Source of the DNA: an uncultured Prevotella sp.
GTDB lineage: Bacteria; Bacteroidota; Bacteroidia; Bacteroidales; Bacteroidaceae
DNA length: 11,396 bases
Assembly (NCBI GenBank): GCA_946625715.1
Contig: CAMOTK010000041.1
Coordinates: 1 to 11,396, forward strand
Direction: 5' to 3'
The position numbers and the translations under genes were made by a program. The notes under the pieces were generated by a model. That model had not been told where the DNA came from. It ran no database searches and saw nothing but the letters and a program-made list of their open reading frames with translations. Below, piece by piece: positions 1 to 7,247 of this stretch. The number at the start of each line of letters is the position of its first letter. The first letter of the stretch is position 1.

Positions 1-248
1 ACACCGGCCAGTTCTGCTTCATCTTCGACGGCAACAACCAGGAGCGTGCATGGATGGTAGTCTACACCACCCGCGAGGCTGCCGACAAGGCTCCGAAGGC
101 CGAGCCCGTAACTGGCGACCCCAACGGCATCAGCACCGTGAAGGCCGAAAAGTTCAGCGGTGCCATCTTCAACATGGCCGGCCAGCGCGTTGACCGCAAC
201 TTCAAGGGCCTCGTCATCAAGGACGGCAAGAAGATTATCGTGAAGTAA
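1..248 (+). CDS. 3' end of a secreted protein with a Prevotella-type C-terminal tag (partial)
   Basis: The reading frame is open from the left edge (first full codon at 3) to the TAA at 246-248, giving about 81 residues; the start lies outside the window. The last 40 residues form a short tag: GISTV at 126, a linker, then FNMAGQRV, then GLVIKDGKKIIVK. The same pattern ends the BNR protein and the pectate-lyase-like protein further along, which argues for an exported protein handled by the same pathway. The part before the tag (QFCFIFDGNN, RAWMVVYTT) looks like the last strands of a beta-rich domain, followed by a linker rich in Ala, Lys and Pro. I do not recognise the family. Its position just upstream of a SusC/SusD pair makes a polysaccharide-active enzyme or binding protein plausible, but this is inference. 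A terminator follows the stop. Confidence 0.85.
   Translation, partial: TGQFCFIFDGNNQERAWMVVYTTREAADKAPKAEPVTGDPNGISTVKAEKFSGAIFNMAGQRVDRNFKGLVIKDGKKIIVK
126..248 (+). other. C-terminal tag module, copy 1
   Basis: This encodes the last 40 residues of the partial protein. The pattern is Gly-Ile, a 12-residue linker, FNMAGQRV, seven residues, and a basic end GLVIKDGKKIIVK. It matches copies at 5931-6053 and 7251-7376 (both minus strand) in spacing and key residues. It resembles a shortened type IX secretion C-terminal domain, but secretion by that system is not shown by the sequence. Confidence 0.7.
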
Positions 249-266
249 ATCAACAGACAACCATAG

Positions 267-307
267 AGGGCGCACTCCAAAAGGGGTGCACCCTCATTGT
301 TGTTTTT
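267..307 (+). terminator. Rho-independent terminator after the partial secreted protein
   Basis: The arms 267-278 and 283-294 form a 12-pair stem with one mismatch and one G-T wobble around the loop AAAA. A T-rich run follows (TTGTTGTTTTT, 297-307). It begins 18 bases after the upstream stop, so it separates that gene from the SusC-like gene. The T run ends only 28 bases before the SusC-like ATG. Confidence 0.8.
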
Positions 308-335
308 GGCATTCTCTTAATACCTTATTATATTT

Positions 336-3300
336 ATGCAATTCAAAAGATTCCTCACAGCGGCACTGCTCTCGACGGCAGGCATCGTGGCCATGGCCCA
401 ACAGACGGTCAGGGGCACAGTGACTGACGGCAGTGGCAATCCGCTTATCGGCGTTTCGGTATCCGTCAACGGTAAGCCCGTCGCCGTGACCGACTTCGAC
501 GGCCATTTCACCGTGCCGTCGGCAACCCCGTCGACCAAAGTAGAACTTTCGTATCTGGGCTATAAGAACCAGACACTTACTATAGGGCAGCGCAGTCAGC
601 TCAGCATCACCATGGAAGAAGACGCACAGTCGCTCAACGAAGTTGTGGTCGTGGGCTACGGCACACTGCGCAAGGCCGACCTCACCGGCTCGGTGGGCTC
701 GGTGGGCACAGAGAAGCTCAACGAAAAGGGCGCACCGTCGGTGCTCGAGAGCCTGCAGGGCTCCGTGGCCGGTGTGAACATCACCAAGTCGACCGGACGT
801 ACCGGCGGCTCCATGAACATCGAGATTCGCGGTAAGAACTCGCTCGAAGGCTCGCAGAACCCCATCTACGTGGTCGACGGCGTCATCTGCTCCGACATCG
901 ACTTCCTCAACCCGCAGGACATTGAGCGCATCGACGTGCTGAAAGACGCCTCGTCGACTGCCATCTATGGTTCGCGCGCCACGGCAGGCGTGGTGATGGT
1001 CACCACCAAGAGCGGTGCCAACGTGGGCAAGAAGGCCTCGAAGCCCACCATCAGCTACGACGGCTACTTCGGCATAAGCAAGGTGACGCGCATGCCCGAC
1101 TTCATGGATGCCCAGCAGTACTACGACTATCGCGGACTGGCTTTCCAGAGCTTCGTGGCTGGCGACCAAAACGGCGGACAGCCGCTCTACCAGAACGGCG
1201 ACCTCATGCGCACCTATCTGCAGATTGCACAGGCCGACGCCTCGCAGGGCTACCGCCTGAAGCAGCTCTTGGCCGACAAGAAATACTACAACTGGCGCGA
1301 CTTCGTGCTCCAGGACGGCCGCCAGCAGAACCACTACATCGCTGTCAGCGGCGGCACCGCCAGTGTGCACTACCATCTGGGTCTGGGCTACCAAAACGAG
1401 CGCGGCATCTACAAGAACGACGAGCAGAACAAGTTCACCTTCAAGGGCAGCGTCGATGCCGAAATCAATAAGTACGTCAGCGCAGGCTTCAGTGCCAACA
1501 TGGCGCGCATCAGCCACGACTATGCCAGCGACACCGGCGTGCAGTACGCCTTCACCATGAACCCCTTCATGCAAGCCTACGATGCCGAGGGCAACATCAA
1601 CAAGCAGCCCGGCACCTACTCGTCGATAGGTACCGACTTTGCGGCCTTCACCAGTAGCTACAGTCCACTGCTCTACATGAAAGACCAGACATCGAACACC
1701 CTGGGATGGAGCCTGCTGGGCAATCTCTATCTGCAAATCAAGCCTTTCAGCGACCTCACGTTCAAGACCACTTTTTCGCCCACATACAGCAGCAGCCGCT
1801 TTGGCTACTATCAGGGCACAGAAGTGGGCGAAACGCAGAACCAGGCGCGCCAACAGGGTTCTCACAGCTTTGGTTGGACGTGGGACAACATTCTTACCTA
1901 CGACAAGATGTTCGGCGACGACCATCACCTGAACCTCATGGGACTCATCTCGTCCAACTACGGCAAGAGCGAATCGGAGAAAATGTACGTCAACAGTGTG
2001 CTCGAAGGCACCTACTGGTGGGCACTCGGTTCGGCAGACAGCTTCGACAGCAACAACTCGAGCACGGGCTATAGCGAAACGTCCCTGCTCTCGTATGCCC
2101 TGCGAGCCAACTACACCTTCAAGGGCCGCTACATGGTGACCGGCACCGTGCGCTGGGACGGCAGCTCGAAGTTTGCCAAGGGCAATCGCTGGGGCTCCTT
2201 CCCCTCGTTTGCATTAGCCTGGCGTGCCAGCGAAGAGGCTTTCTTGAAGAAGCTCGAGTGGCTCTCTAACCTGAAGCTTCGCCTCTCCTATGGTGTGACG
2301 GGCAACAACAACGTGGGGGCCTATGCCACACAGCTCACCGTGGGCGGACAGGCCTACTATCCGTTCAACGGCATCTACACCCAGGGCATGCGCCCCAACG
2401 GACTCGTCGACAAGACCCTGAAGTGGGAGAAGGCCCACGAACTGAACCTCGGTCTCGACTTCGGATTCCTGGGCGACCGCATACGTGGTAGCATCGACTG
2501 GTACAACAAGAAGTCTACCGACCTGCTCTACGGCGTGAAACTGCCGCTGGAGACAGGCGGAACCAACATTACCACCAACATCGGTTCGGTGCGCAACCGC
2601 GGTATCGAAATCGGTCTGACCACCGAGAACATCGTCACCAAGGACTGGCGATGGACCACCTCGTTCACCTTTGCTCACAACAAGAACGAAGTGCTTGAAA
2701 TCAATGGCGAGGGCAATCTGCTTAGCAGCAATCCTACGGGCAACCTGCTCATTGGTTCGCCCTACAACAACGTCTACTACTACGAGACCAACGGCATCGT
2801 CAGCGACAAGGACATGGTGGTGCCCAACAACGAGATTGCCGTTGCAGCCGGACTCACGCCCGGACAGACCGTCAAGGAGTATGAGTACTACAACAAATGC
2901 TACGGATGGGTGGAAGGCAGTCCGATTATCGTCGACCGCGACGGCAATGGCAGCTTCGACGATAACGACAAGAAGCTCTGGAAGTCGGATCCCGACTTCA
3001 CCGGCAGCTTCACCTCGAATCTCTCGTGGAAGAACCTCGACTTCTCTTTCTCCATCTATGCCAAGCAGGGCTACACCGTGTTCTCTAATTTCTATCGCGA
3101 CTATCTGAACATTGCCAGCAACAGCCGCGGACGCATGAAGCTCAACATGGACTTCTACATCCCCGCAGGAACCATGCTCGAATGCGATGGCGAGAATGCC
3201 GACGGCACGTTCATCAACCCCCGCTATCAGGAAGTGACCCACTACGGCAAGTATCCCTTCCCTGCTCAGAGCGTGGTCGACAATGCCGACGTCACTTCTT

Positions 3301-3554
3301 ACTATCTGGGCAAGGCCAACGCCATCACCGACGCCTCGTTTGTGAAGGTGAAGCACATCACCCTGGGCTACAACTTCCCCAAGCAGTGGCTCAGCAAGAT
3401 AGGCTGCTCGCAGATACGCCTGTACTGCACCGTGACCAATCCCTTTGTGTTCACCAAATACAAGGGCTACGACCCAGAGTGGGCCAGTGCTTCCAGCTCC
3501 AACGACGGACCCAGCACAGTGACTTGTCAGTTTGGTGCCAACATCAAGTTCTAA
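336..3554 (+). CDS. SusC/RagA-family TonB-dependent outer-membrane glycan transporter
   Basis: This protein of 1072 residues would import oligosaccharides across the outer membrane using TonB energy, as a barrel capped by the SusD-like lipoprotein encoded next. A signal peptide runs from residue 1 to about 21 (MQFKRFL, hydrophobic core, AMA before QQ). A carboxypeptidase-regulatory-like beta domain covers about 24-98 (VRGTVTDGSGNPLIGV, TDFDGHF). The TonB-box region is LNEVVVVGYGT at 100-110. The plug domain covers about 113-227 (NIEIRG, NPIYVVDG, IERIDVLKDASSTAIYGSRA), and the barrel runs to the C-terminal FGANIKF with the usual terminal aromatic residue. Length and order are typical of the family. 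Residues 867-878 (DRDGNGSFDDND) form an acidic loop that may bind calcium. The ATG at 336 is chosen because it directly precedes the signal peptide; the region before it is AT-rich without a Shine-Dalgarno sequence. The SusD-like gene follows after 20 bases. The substrate cannot be read from the sequence; the neighbours suggest a pectic glycan. Confidence 0.97.
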   Translation: MQFKRFLTAALLSTAGIVAMAQQTVRGTVTDGSGNPLIGVSVSVNGKPVAVTDFDGHFTVPSATPSTKVELSYLGYKNQTLTIGQRSQLSITMEEDAQSLNEVVVVGYGTLRKADLTGSVGSVGTEKLNEKGAPSVLESLQGSVAGVNITKSTGRTGGSMNIEIRGKNSLEGSQNPIYVVDGVICSDIDFLNPQDIERIDVLKDASSTAIYGSRATAGVVMVTTKSGANVGKKASKPTISYDGYFGISKVTRMPDFMDAQQYYDYRGLAFQSFVAGDQNGGQPLYQNGDLMRTYLQIAQADASQGYRLKQLLADKKYYNWRDFVLQDGRQQNHYIAVSGGTASVHYHLGLGYQNERGIYKNDEQNKFTFKGSVDAEINKYVSAGFSANMARISHDYASDTGVQYAFTMNPFMQAYDAEGNINKQPGTYSSIGTDFAAFTSSYSPLLYMKDQTSNTLGWSLLGNLYLQIKPFSDLTFKTTFSPTYSSSRFGYYQGTEVGETQNQARQQGSHSFGWTWDNILTYDKMFGDDHHLNLMGLISSNYGKSESEKMYVNSVLEGTYWWALGSADSFDSNNSSTGYSETSLLSYALRANYTFKGRYMVTGTVRWDGSSKFAKGNRWGSFPSFALAWRASEEAFLKKLEWLSNLKLRLSYGVTGNNNVGAYATQLTVGGQAYYPFNGIYTQGMRPNGLVDKTLKWEKAHELNLGLDFGFLGDRIRGSIDWYNKKSTDLLYGVKLPLETGGTNITTNIGSVRNRGIEIGLTTENIVTKDWRWTTSFTFAHNKNEVLEINGEGNLLSSNPTGNLLIGSPYNNVYYYETNGIVSDKDMVVPNNEIAVAAGLTPGQTVKEYEYYNKCYGWVEGSPIIVDRDGNGSFDDNDKKLWKSDPDFTGSFTSNLSWKNLDFSFSIYAKQGYTVFSNFYRDYLNIASNSRGRMKLNMDFYIPAGTMLECDGENADGTFINPRYQEVTHYGKYPFPAQSVVDNADVTSYYLGKANAITDASFVKVKHITLGYNFPKQWLSKIGCSQIRLYCTVTNPFVFTKYKGYDPEWASASSSNDGPSTVTCQFGANIKF

Positions 3555-3574
3555 CGTATTAAAGATTAAGCATT

Positions 3575-5380
3575 ATGAAACTAAAACAATATATCATTTG
3601 TGCCAGTCTGCTCTTGGGAACGCTTTCCAGTTGTGGCGACTTCCTCGACACGGAGAACAAGGCGAGCGTTGAAGCAGAAGACTACTTCAACACCGAAGAA
3701 GGCCAGAATGCCCTCAGGGCAGTGATGTACAGCAGCATGAAGCCGGTGGTCACCAACACGGCCCTCACCGAGTTTGGAACCGACCTCTATGTGGGGTCGC
3801 GCGGCAACGACGGCGGCAACATGGCTACCTACGACATTGTGGCTGAGAACAGCGATGTGACCAGTTTCTACCAGAACGTATACACCATGATTAACAATGC
3901 CAACTGCATGCTCAAATACGGTGCTGCCAACGCCAAGTTCGTGGCCGAGGCCAAGTTTATCCGTGCCTATGGCTACTACATGCTTACACAGCAGTTTGGC
4001 AGCGTGCCCTATATCAGCGAGTATATCGAGACGGCCAACAAAAACTATCCGCGCACCGACTTGGCAACCATCTATCAGAACACGATTGCCGACCTGGAAG
4101 GCATCATGAATGCCAGCGACCTGCCTGAGACCGACCGTGGCGGCAACGTCAGCCAGAAGGCTGTAAAGGCATTGCTGGCCAAGATTTGTCTGGCGGCCGG
4201 ATGGGACCTCGAAACCACGCTGACCGATGCTGCTGCCGGCACCTATACCATCAACGGCAAGCAGTATTTTGAGAAGGCCAAGACCTATGCCAACGAGGTC
4301 ATCGGCACACAGCAGCTGACCATGGCGTTTGAAGATAAGTGGGCGCCCAAGAACGAAGGCAACGACGAGGAAATCTTCACTGTGCAGTATGAGCGCAACG
4401 GCTATCCCGGCGACGTCATCACCGGCGGCCACAGCCGTCAGGGCACCTATGGCAGTCAGATGGGCAATCCCACCGAGAACGGCATGAAGTCGTGTGGCAG
4501 CACGCTTGCTGCTTCGGCCAAGGCCATCTATCTCTGGGAGAAAGGCGACGACCGCTTGAATGCCACCTTCATGATGACCACCTACAACTACTTCTCGAAG
4601 TGGCTCGAAGAAGGCTACTATGCCTATTATCACAAGACGGCAGCTCAGCGGGCTTCGATGACCATTGCCGACTGCTTCTTCCCCTGGTACGCCACTGAGG
4701 CCGAAGTGAAGCAGTACGTCAGCGACCATCAGTCGCAGTTCGTGCGCAACGGTGGCGCCCTGGCCGTGCAAGTGCATGTGTTGAGCAACCCCGCTACGCT
4801 CTATACGCTCAAGGCCAATGGCACCATCGACAAGACCTTCACCGAGCCTTATACCGAGTATCTGCGCGGTCAGCACGGCAGTGCCGTAGTGCCTTCGGTA
4901 AAGAAGTTCGACGACCCCGACACACCGCAGCAGAACAACAGCACGGGCTATCGCGACGTAGTGGTGCTCCACCTGAGCGACATCTACCTCGTGGCCGCTG
5001 AGGCATGTCTCATGTCGGGCGACAATGCCGGTGCACTCTCACGCATCAACGATGTGCGTCGTCGTTCGCATGCTTCCGAGATAGCTTCGTTCGACAGCTA
5101 TAATCCCGACTACGAGCGCGACGTCAACTTCATCGTCACGCCGCTCGACCTGGTGCTCGACGAGCGGGCTCGCGAGCTCTATGGCGAGATGACGCGCTGG
5201 ATGGACTTGCGCCGCACCCGTCAGCTTGTGCGCTACAACATTGCCTTCAACCCCCTGATTAACACCGTTGCCGACATGAGCAACATGAAGGGCGAAGTGA
5301 AGTGGCTGCGTCCCATCCCTGCCGAGGAGATAGAGACCAACAGCGCCCTCACTCAGAGCAGTCAGAATCCCGGTTACTAA
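3575..5380 (+). CDS. SusD/RagB-family surface glycan-binding lipoprotein
   Basis: This protein of 601 residues is the SusD-type lid that captures oligosaccharides and hands them to the SusC-like transporter. A lipoprotein signal peptide ends in the lipobox LSSC, with Cys20 as the lipidated residue, followed by GDFLDTE, a very common SusD start. The N-terminal half has the helical TPR-like pattern of the family (AKFIRAYGYYMLTQQFGSVPYI). The C-terminal region has the hallmarks LSDIYLVAAEACL, INDVRRRS, LDERARELYGEMTRWMDLRRT, IPAEEIETN and the ending QNPGY. Length is normal, with no frameshift. The gene starts 20 bases after the transporter stop, so the two are almost certainly cotranscribed. The start has an AT-rich upstream region rather than a Shine-Dalgarno sequence. 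Ligand specificity is not readable from sequence; a pectic oligosaccharide is inferred from the lyase nearby. Confidence 0.97.
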   Translation: MKLKQYIICASLLLGTLSSCGDFLDTENKASVEAEDYFNTEEGQNALRAVMYSSMKPVVTNTALTEFGTDLYVGSRGNDGGNMATYDIVAENSDVTSFYQNVYTMINNANCMLKYGAANAKFVAEAKFIRAYGYYMLTQQFGSVPYISEYIETANKNYPRTDLATIYQNTIADLEGIMNASDLPETDRGGNVSQKAVKALLAKICLAAGWDLETTLTDAAAGTYTINGKQYFEKAKTYANEVIGTQQLTMAFEDKWAPKNEGNDEEIFTVQYERNGYPGDVITGGHSRQGTYGSQMGNPTENGMKSCGSTLAASAKAIYLWEKGDDRLNATFMMTTYNYFSKWLEEGYYAYYHKTAAQRASMTIADCFFPWYATEAEVKQYVSDHQSQFVRNGGALAVQVHVLSNPATLYTLKANGTIDKTFTEPYTEYLRGQHGSAVVPSVKKFDDPDTPQQNNSTGYRDVVVLHLSDIYLVAAEACLMSGDNAGALSRINDVRRRSHASEIASFDSYNPDYERDVNFIVTPLDLVLDERARELYGEMTRWMDLRRTRQLVRYNIAFNPLINTVADMSNMKGEVKWLRPIPAEEIETNSALTQSSQNPGY

Positions 5381-5399
5381 TCCCTAAATGTGCAGAACA

Positions 5400-5864
5400 A
5401 TGAAAAAACTATTATATTCCTTTATGGCACTGGTTATCGCCAGCTGCGGACTGACCGCCTGCGGCGATGACAATGAGGATGAGAACATCAGCTTCAGTGC
5501 ATCGGCCGAGAAAGAGGCACAGGGCACTTTCAATGGCACTTTCGTACGTGTGCAGGCCAGCAACGGAACTACCGTTACGGGCACGGGCACCTTTGTGCTT
5601 ACGGCGACAGAAACGGCCAACAGGGCCGAGCTGACTTTCACCAGCGACGAGCTGACGGAACTGGCAGGTATTGAGCCTATTCCCGTGAACATTTCGCATG
5701 CGTCGAGAGATTTCGTGTTCTTCAACAAGTCGTCAGACTACAGTCTGAGGGGACGAATTTACGACGGCAAAACCGTGAAGCTGTCGTTCTCGAAGCTGGT
5801 GCGCGTCAGTGCCCGTTCGAGCGTCACCTACAACTATTCCTTCGAGGGGGCCAAACAGCCATAG
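5400..5864 (+). CDS. Small acidic-tailed lipoprotein of unknown function, third gene of the SusCD operon
   Basis: This 154-residue lipoprotein lies 19 bases after the SusD-like stop and is probably cotranscribed. The start at 5400 (MKKLLYS) is preferred over an in-frame ATG at 5388, because the basic residues then sit at the very N-terminus as in normal signal peptides. The lipobox is LTAC with Cys21; the VIASC at Cys16 is a less likely alternative. The residues after Cys21 are GDDNEDEN, a strongly acidic run like the lipoprotein export signals reported for Bacteroidota, so display on the cell surface is likely. The rest (about 40-154) is rich in Thr, Ser, Val and Phe and looks all-beta, for instance GTFNGTFVRVQ, GTGTFVLTATE and VTYNYSFEG. 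I do not recognise the family; a calycin-like or other small beta-barrel or sandwich fold is possible. By position it could be an accessory glycan-binding protein (SusE/SusF-like role), but it is much shorter than those and has no recognisable binding site. Confidence 0.85.
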   Translation: MKKLLYSFMALVIASCGLTACGDDNEDENISFSASAEKEAQGTFNGTFVRVQASNGTTVTGTGTFVLTATETANRAELTFTSDELTELAGIEPIPVNISHASRDFVFFNKSSDYSLRGRIYDGKTVKLSFSKLVRVSARSSVTYNYSFEGAKQP

Positions 5865-5877
5865 CCCGAAGGAATAG
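5834..5877. repeat. Perfect 11-bp inverted repeat spanning the lipoprotein stop codon
   Basis: Arm 5834-5844 (CTATTCCTTCG) is the exact reverse complement of arm 5867-5877 (CGAAGGAATAG), with 22 bases between them. The left arm is inside the last codons of the lipoprotein gene and the stop at 5862-5864 lies in the loop. It sits just upstream of the 5887-5922 terminator and could form a second hairpin at the mRNA 3' end. Confidence 0.65.
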
Positions 5878-5886
5878 CATAAGCAT

Positions 5887-5922
5887 AAAAAAAGCTCTCT
5901 TCGCTTGAAGGGAGCTTTTTTT
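5887..5922. terminator. Bidirectional terminator between convergent operons
   Basis: Arms 5887-5902 and 5907-5922 pair over 16 positions (A7 against T7 at the base, one G-T wobble) around the loop GCTT. The T run follows the stem for plus-strand transcripts, and the A run gives a U run for minus-strand transcripts. It lies between the lipoprotein stop (5864) and the minus-strand BNR gene stop (5928), so it can end both operons. Confidence 0.9.
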
Positions 5923-5927
5923 CTTTC

Positions 5928-7235
5928 TTATCTGACGATGAATTTCTTGCCGTTGCGGATGTAGAGGCCTGGCTTCGGATGCTTGACCGGTCGACCGCTA
6001 AGGTCGTAGAGACGGCCGTCTGCTGAGGCTTTTGTGCTGACGGTCGCGATGCCGTTGGGATTGATGAGCATCAGACTGCTCAGGGGCACACGCGTCAGCT
6101 GGGCATCGTCCTTATTGGTGGCGTACGACACGTAGAGATAGCCGTCGTTGACGATAGCCTTCGGATAGCTGTAGCCCAAGGTCTTCGACTTGCCCGTGTA
6201 GCGCTGTGCAGGATAATCGCCGCTGGCACCCGAGCGCAGCAGGTAGGAGTGGGTGAAGGTGTTGCCATCGGCGCTGAGCGTCACGGCCAAGGGCACGCGC
6301 CACGTTTTGTTGGCACTGTTCTTCACCTGACCGGGGTTGTTCACGAGGAAGACGGTGCCGTCGGGCAGGTTGCCGGCACACTGCTTGGCACGCGAGTCGG
6401 GCATGTTCGTCGTCACGGCTTTCGTCCAGGTTTCGCCGTTGTCCTTGCTCGTGGCAGCCAGCACCACGTAGCGGCTCTTCTGGTCGCGCATCACCATGAC
6501 CAGTGTGCCGTCGGGCTTCTGGAAGAAGCTGGGCTCCAGTTCCACCGACTGCGAACCGTTGTCGGTATAGGTGAAGTTACCCTTCTTCCAGCCCGTGCGC
6601 CCTGTGGGGTCGTCGGTGTAGATGGGGCAAAGCTTCAGTCCTGGCTGGAAGTGGGCAGCGCTGATGATGCGTCCATTGGGCAGCACGTGCGGGTCTTGCT
6701 CGAAGATGCCGTTCAACTGTGCGCCGCCGTCCATTTTCACTTCGGCCGGCTCTGTCCACGTCTCGCCGTCGGCCGACTCCACAAACTGCGTGTAGCCGCC
6801 GCTGTTGGCCACCGACGTTGGTCGGGTGTTGATGTAGCCTATCAGCTTGTCGGCAGTGGCCAGCCAGCCACCCGATGCCACATAGCCGTTGCTGATGGTG
6901 GGGCAGAGCACTTTCGGTGCCGACCAGGTTTTTCCGCCGTCGGTGCTTTTGGCGTAGGCCACCCAAGTGTCGGCGGCATCCTCGTCTGTTTGCGAGCTCT
7001 GCCACATGCAGTACAGAGCACCCTTGAAGGCAGCCAGCACCACGCCGTTGCTGTAGTGGTCGGTGCCTTCTGCCGCTGCAAATACGGTGTAGGTCTCTGC
7101 GCCCGTGGCATAGTCGAGTCCCATGGTCTCCTTCTTGCTGCTGTCGAAGAGGTTAGGGGCAATGCTGAATGGTGCGTCTTGGGCCATTGCCGAGCCCGAA
7201 AGCAGAAGCATCAGTGCGAGAAAATTCTTTTTCAT
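5928..7235 (-). CDS. Secreted sialidase-fold (BNR/Asp-box) protein, possible exo-glycosidase
   Basis: This 435-residue protein has a signal peptide (MKKNFLALMLLLSGSAMA before QD, cut near residue 19). Its body reads as a six-bladed beta-propeller of the sialidase superfamily. Asp-box motifs are at 97-104 (STDGGKTW), 154-160 (SADGETW) and 263-270 (SKDNGETW), with a degenerate one at 321-327. Conserved-looking core segments are DPHVLPNGRIISAAHF (181-196), LVMVMRDQKSR (245-255) and YPKAIVNDGYLYVSYATNKDD (357-377, shown in part). I see no clear N-terminal RIP motif and cannot place a full arginine triad, so true sialidase activity is doubtful; another exo-acting glycosidase or lyase on the same fold is as likely. 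Residues 395-435 are the C-terminal tag (LYDLSGRPV, GLYIRNGKKFIVR). The gene starts 12 bases after the pectate-lyase-like gene, with a purine-rich AGAAGGAA three bases before the ATG, so translation is probably linked to that operon. Confidence 0.9.
   Translation of the reverse strand: MKKNFLALMLLLSGSAMAQDAPFSIAPNLFDSSKKETMGLDYATGAETYTVFAAAEGTDHYSNGVVLAAFKGALYCMWQSSQTDEDAADTWVAYAKSTDGGKTWSAPKVLCPTISNGYVASGGWLATADKLIGYINTRPTSVANSGGYTQFVESADGETWTEPAEVKMDGGAQLNGIFEQDPHVLPNGRIISAAHFQPGLKLCPIYTDDPTGRTGWKKGNFTYTDNGSQSVELEPSFFQKPDGTLVMVMRDQKSRYVVLAATSKDNGETWTKAVTTNMPDSRAKQCAGNLPDGTVFLVNNPGQVKNSANKTWRVPLAVTLSADGNTFTHSYLLRSGASGDYPAQRYTGKSKTLGYSYPKAIVNDGYLYVSYATNKDDAQLTRVPLSSLMLINPNGIATVSTKASADGRLYDLSGRPVKHPKPGLYIRNGKKFIVR
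5931..6053 (-). other. C-terminal tag module, copy 2 (BNR protein)
   Basis: This encodes residues 395-435 of the BNR protein: Gly-Ile, a 13-residue linker, YDLSGRPV, then GLYIRNGKKFIVR. Core residues and spacing match the other two copies in the window, while the linker is unrelated in sequence. Confidence 0.7.
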
Positions 7236-7247
7236 ACGTTCCTTCTA

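Noticed and set aside
294-1928. Long minus-strand open frame opposite the SusC-like gene, with others at 2214-3356 and 3581-4972.
   Set aside because: The translations are Val/Ala/His-rich with no domain pattern. They arise because the GC-rich sense codons rarely give stops in the complementary frame; the plus-strand genes are clear family members.
5388-5399. Upstream ATG at 5388 as the start of the small lipoprotein.
   Set aside because: It would put CRT before MKK and spoil the basic N-terminus of the signal peptide; 5400 gives a standard lipoprotein start.
5928-7235. Calling the BNR protein a sialidase.
   Set aside because: Asp boxes show the fold only; the RIP motif and the full arginine triad are not visible, and the neighbouring enzyme is pectin-directed.
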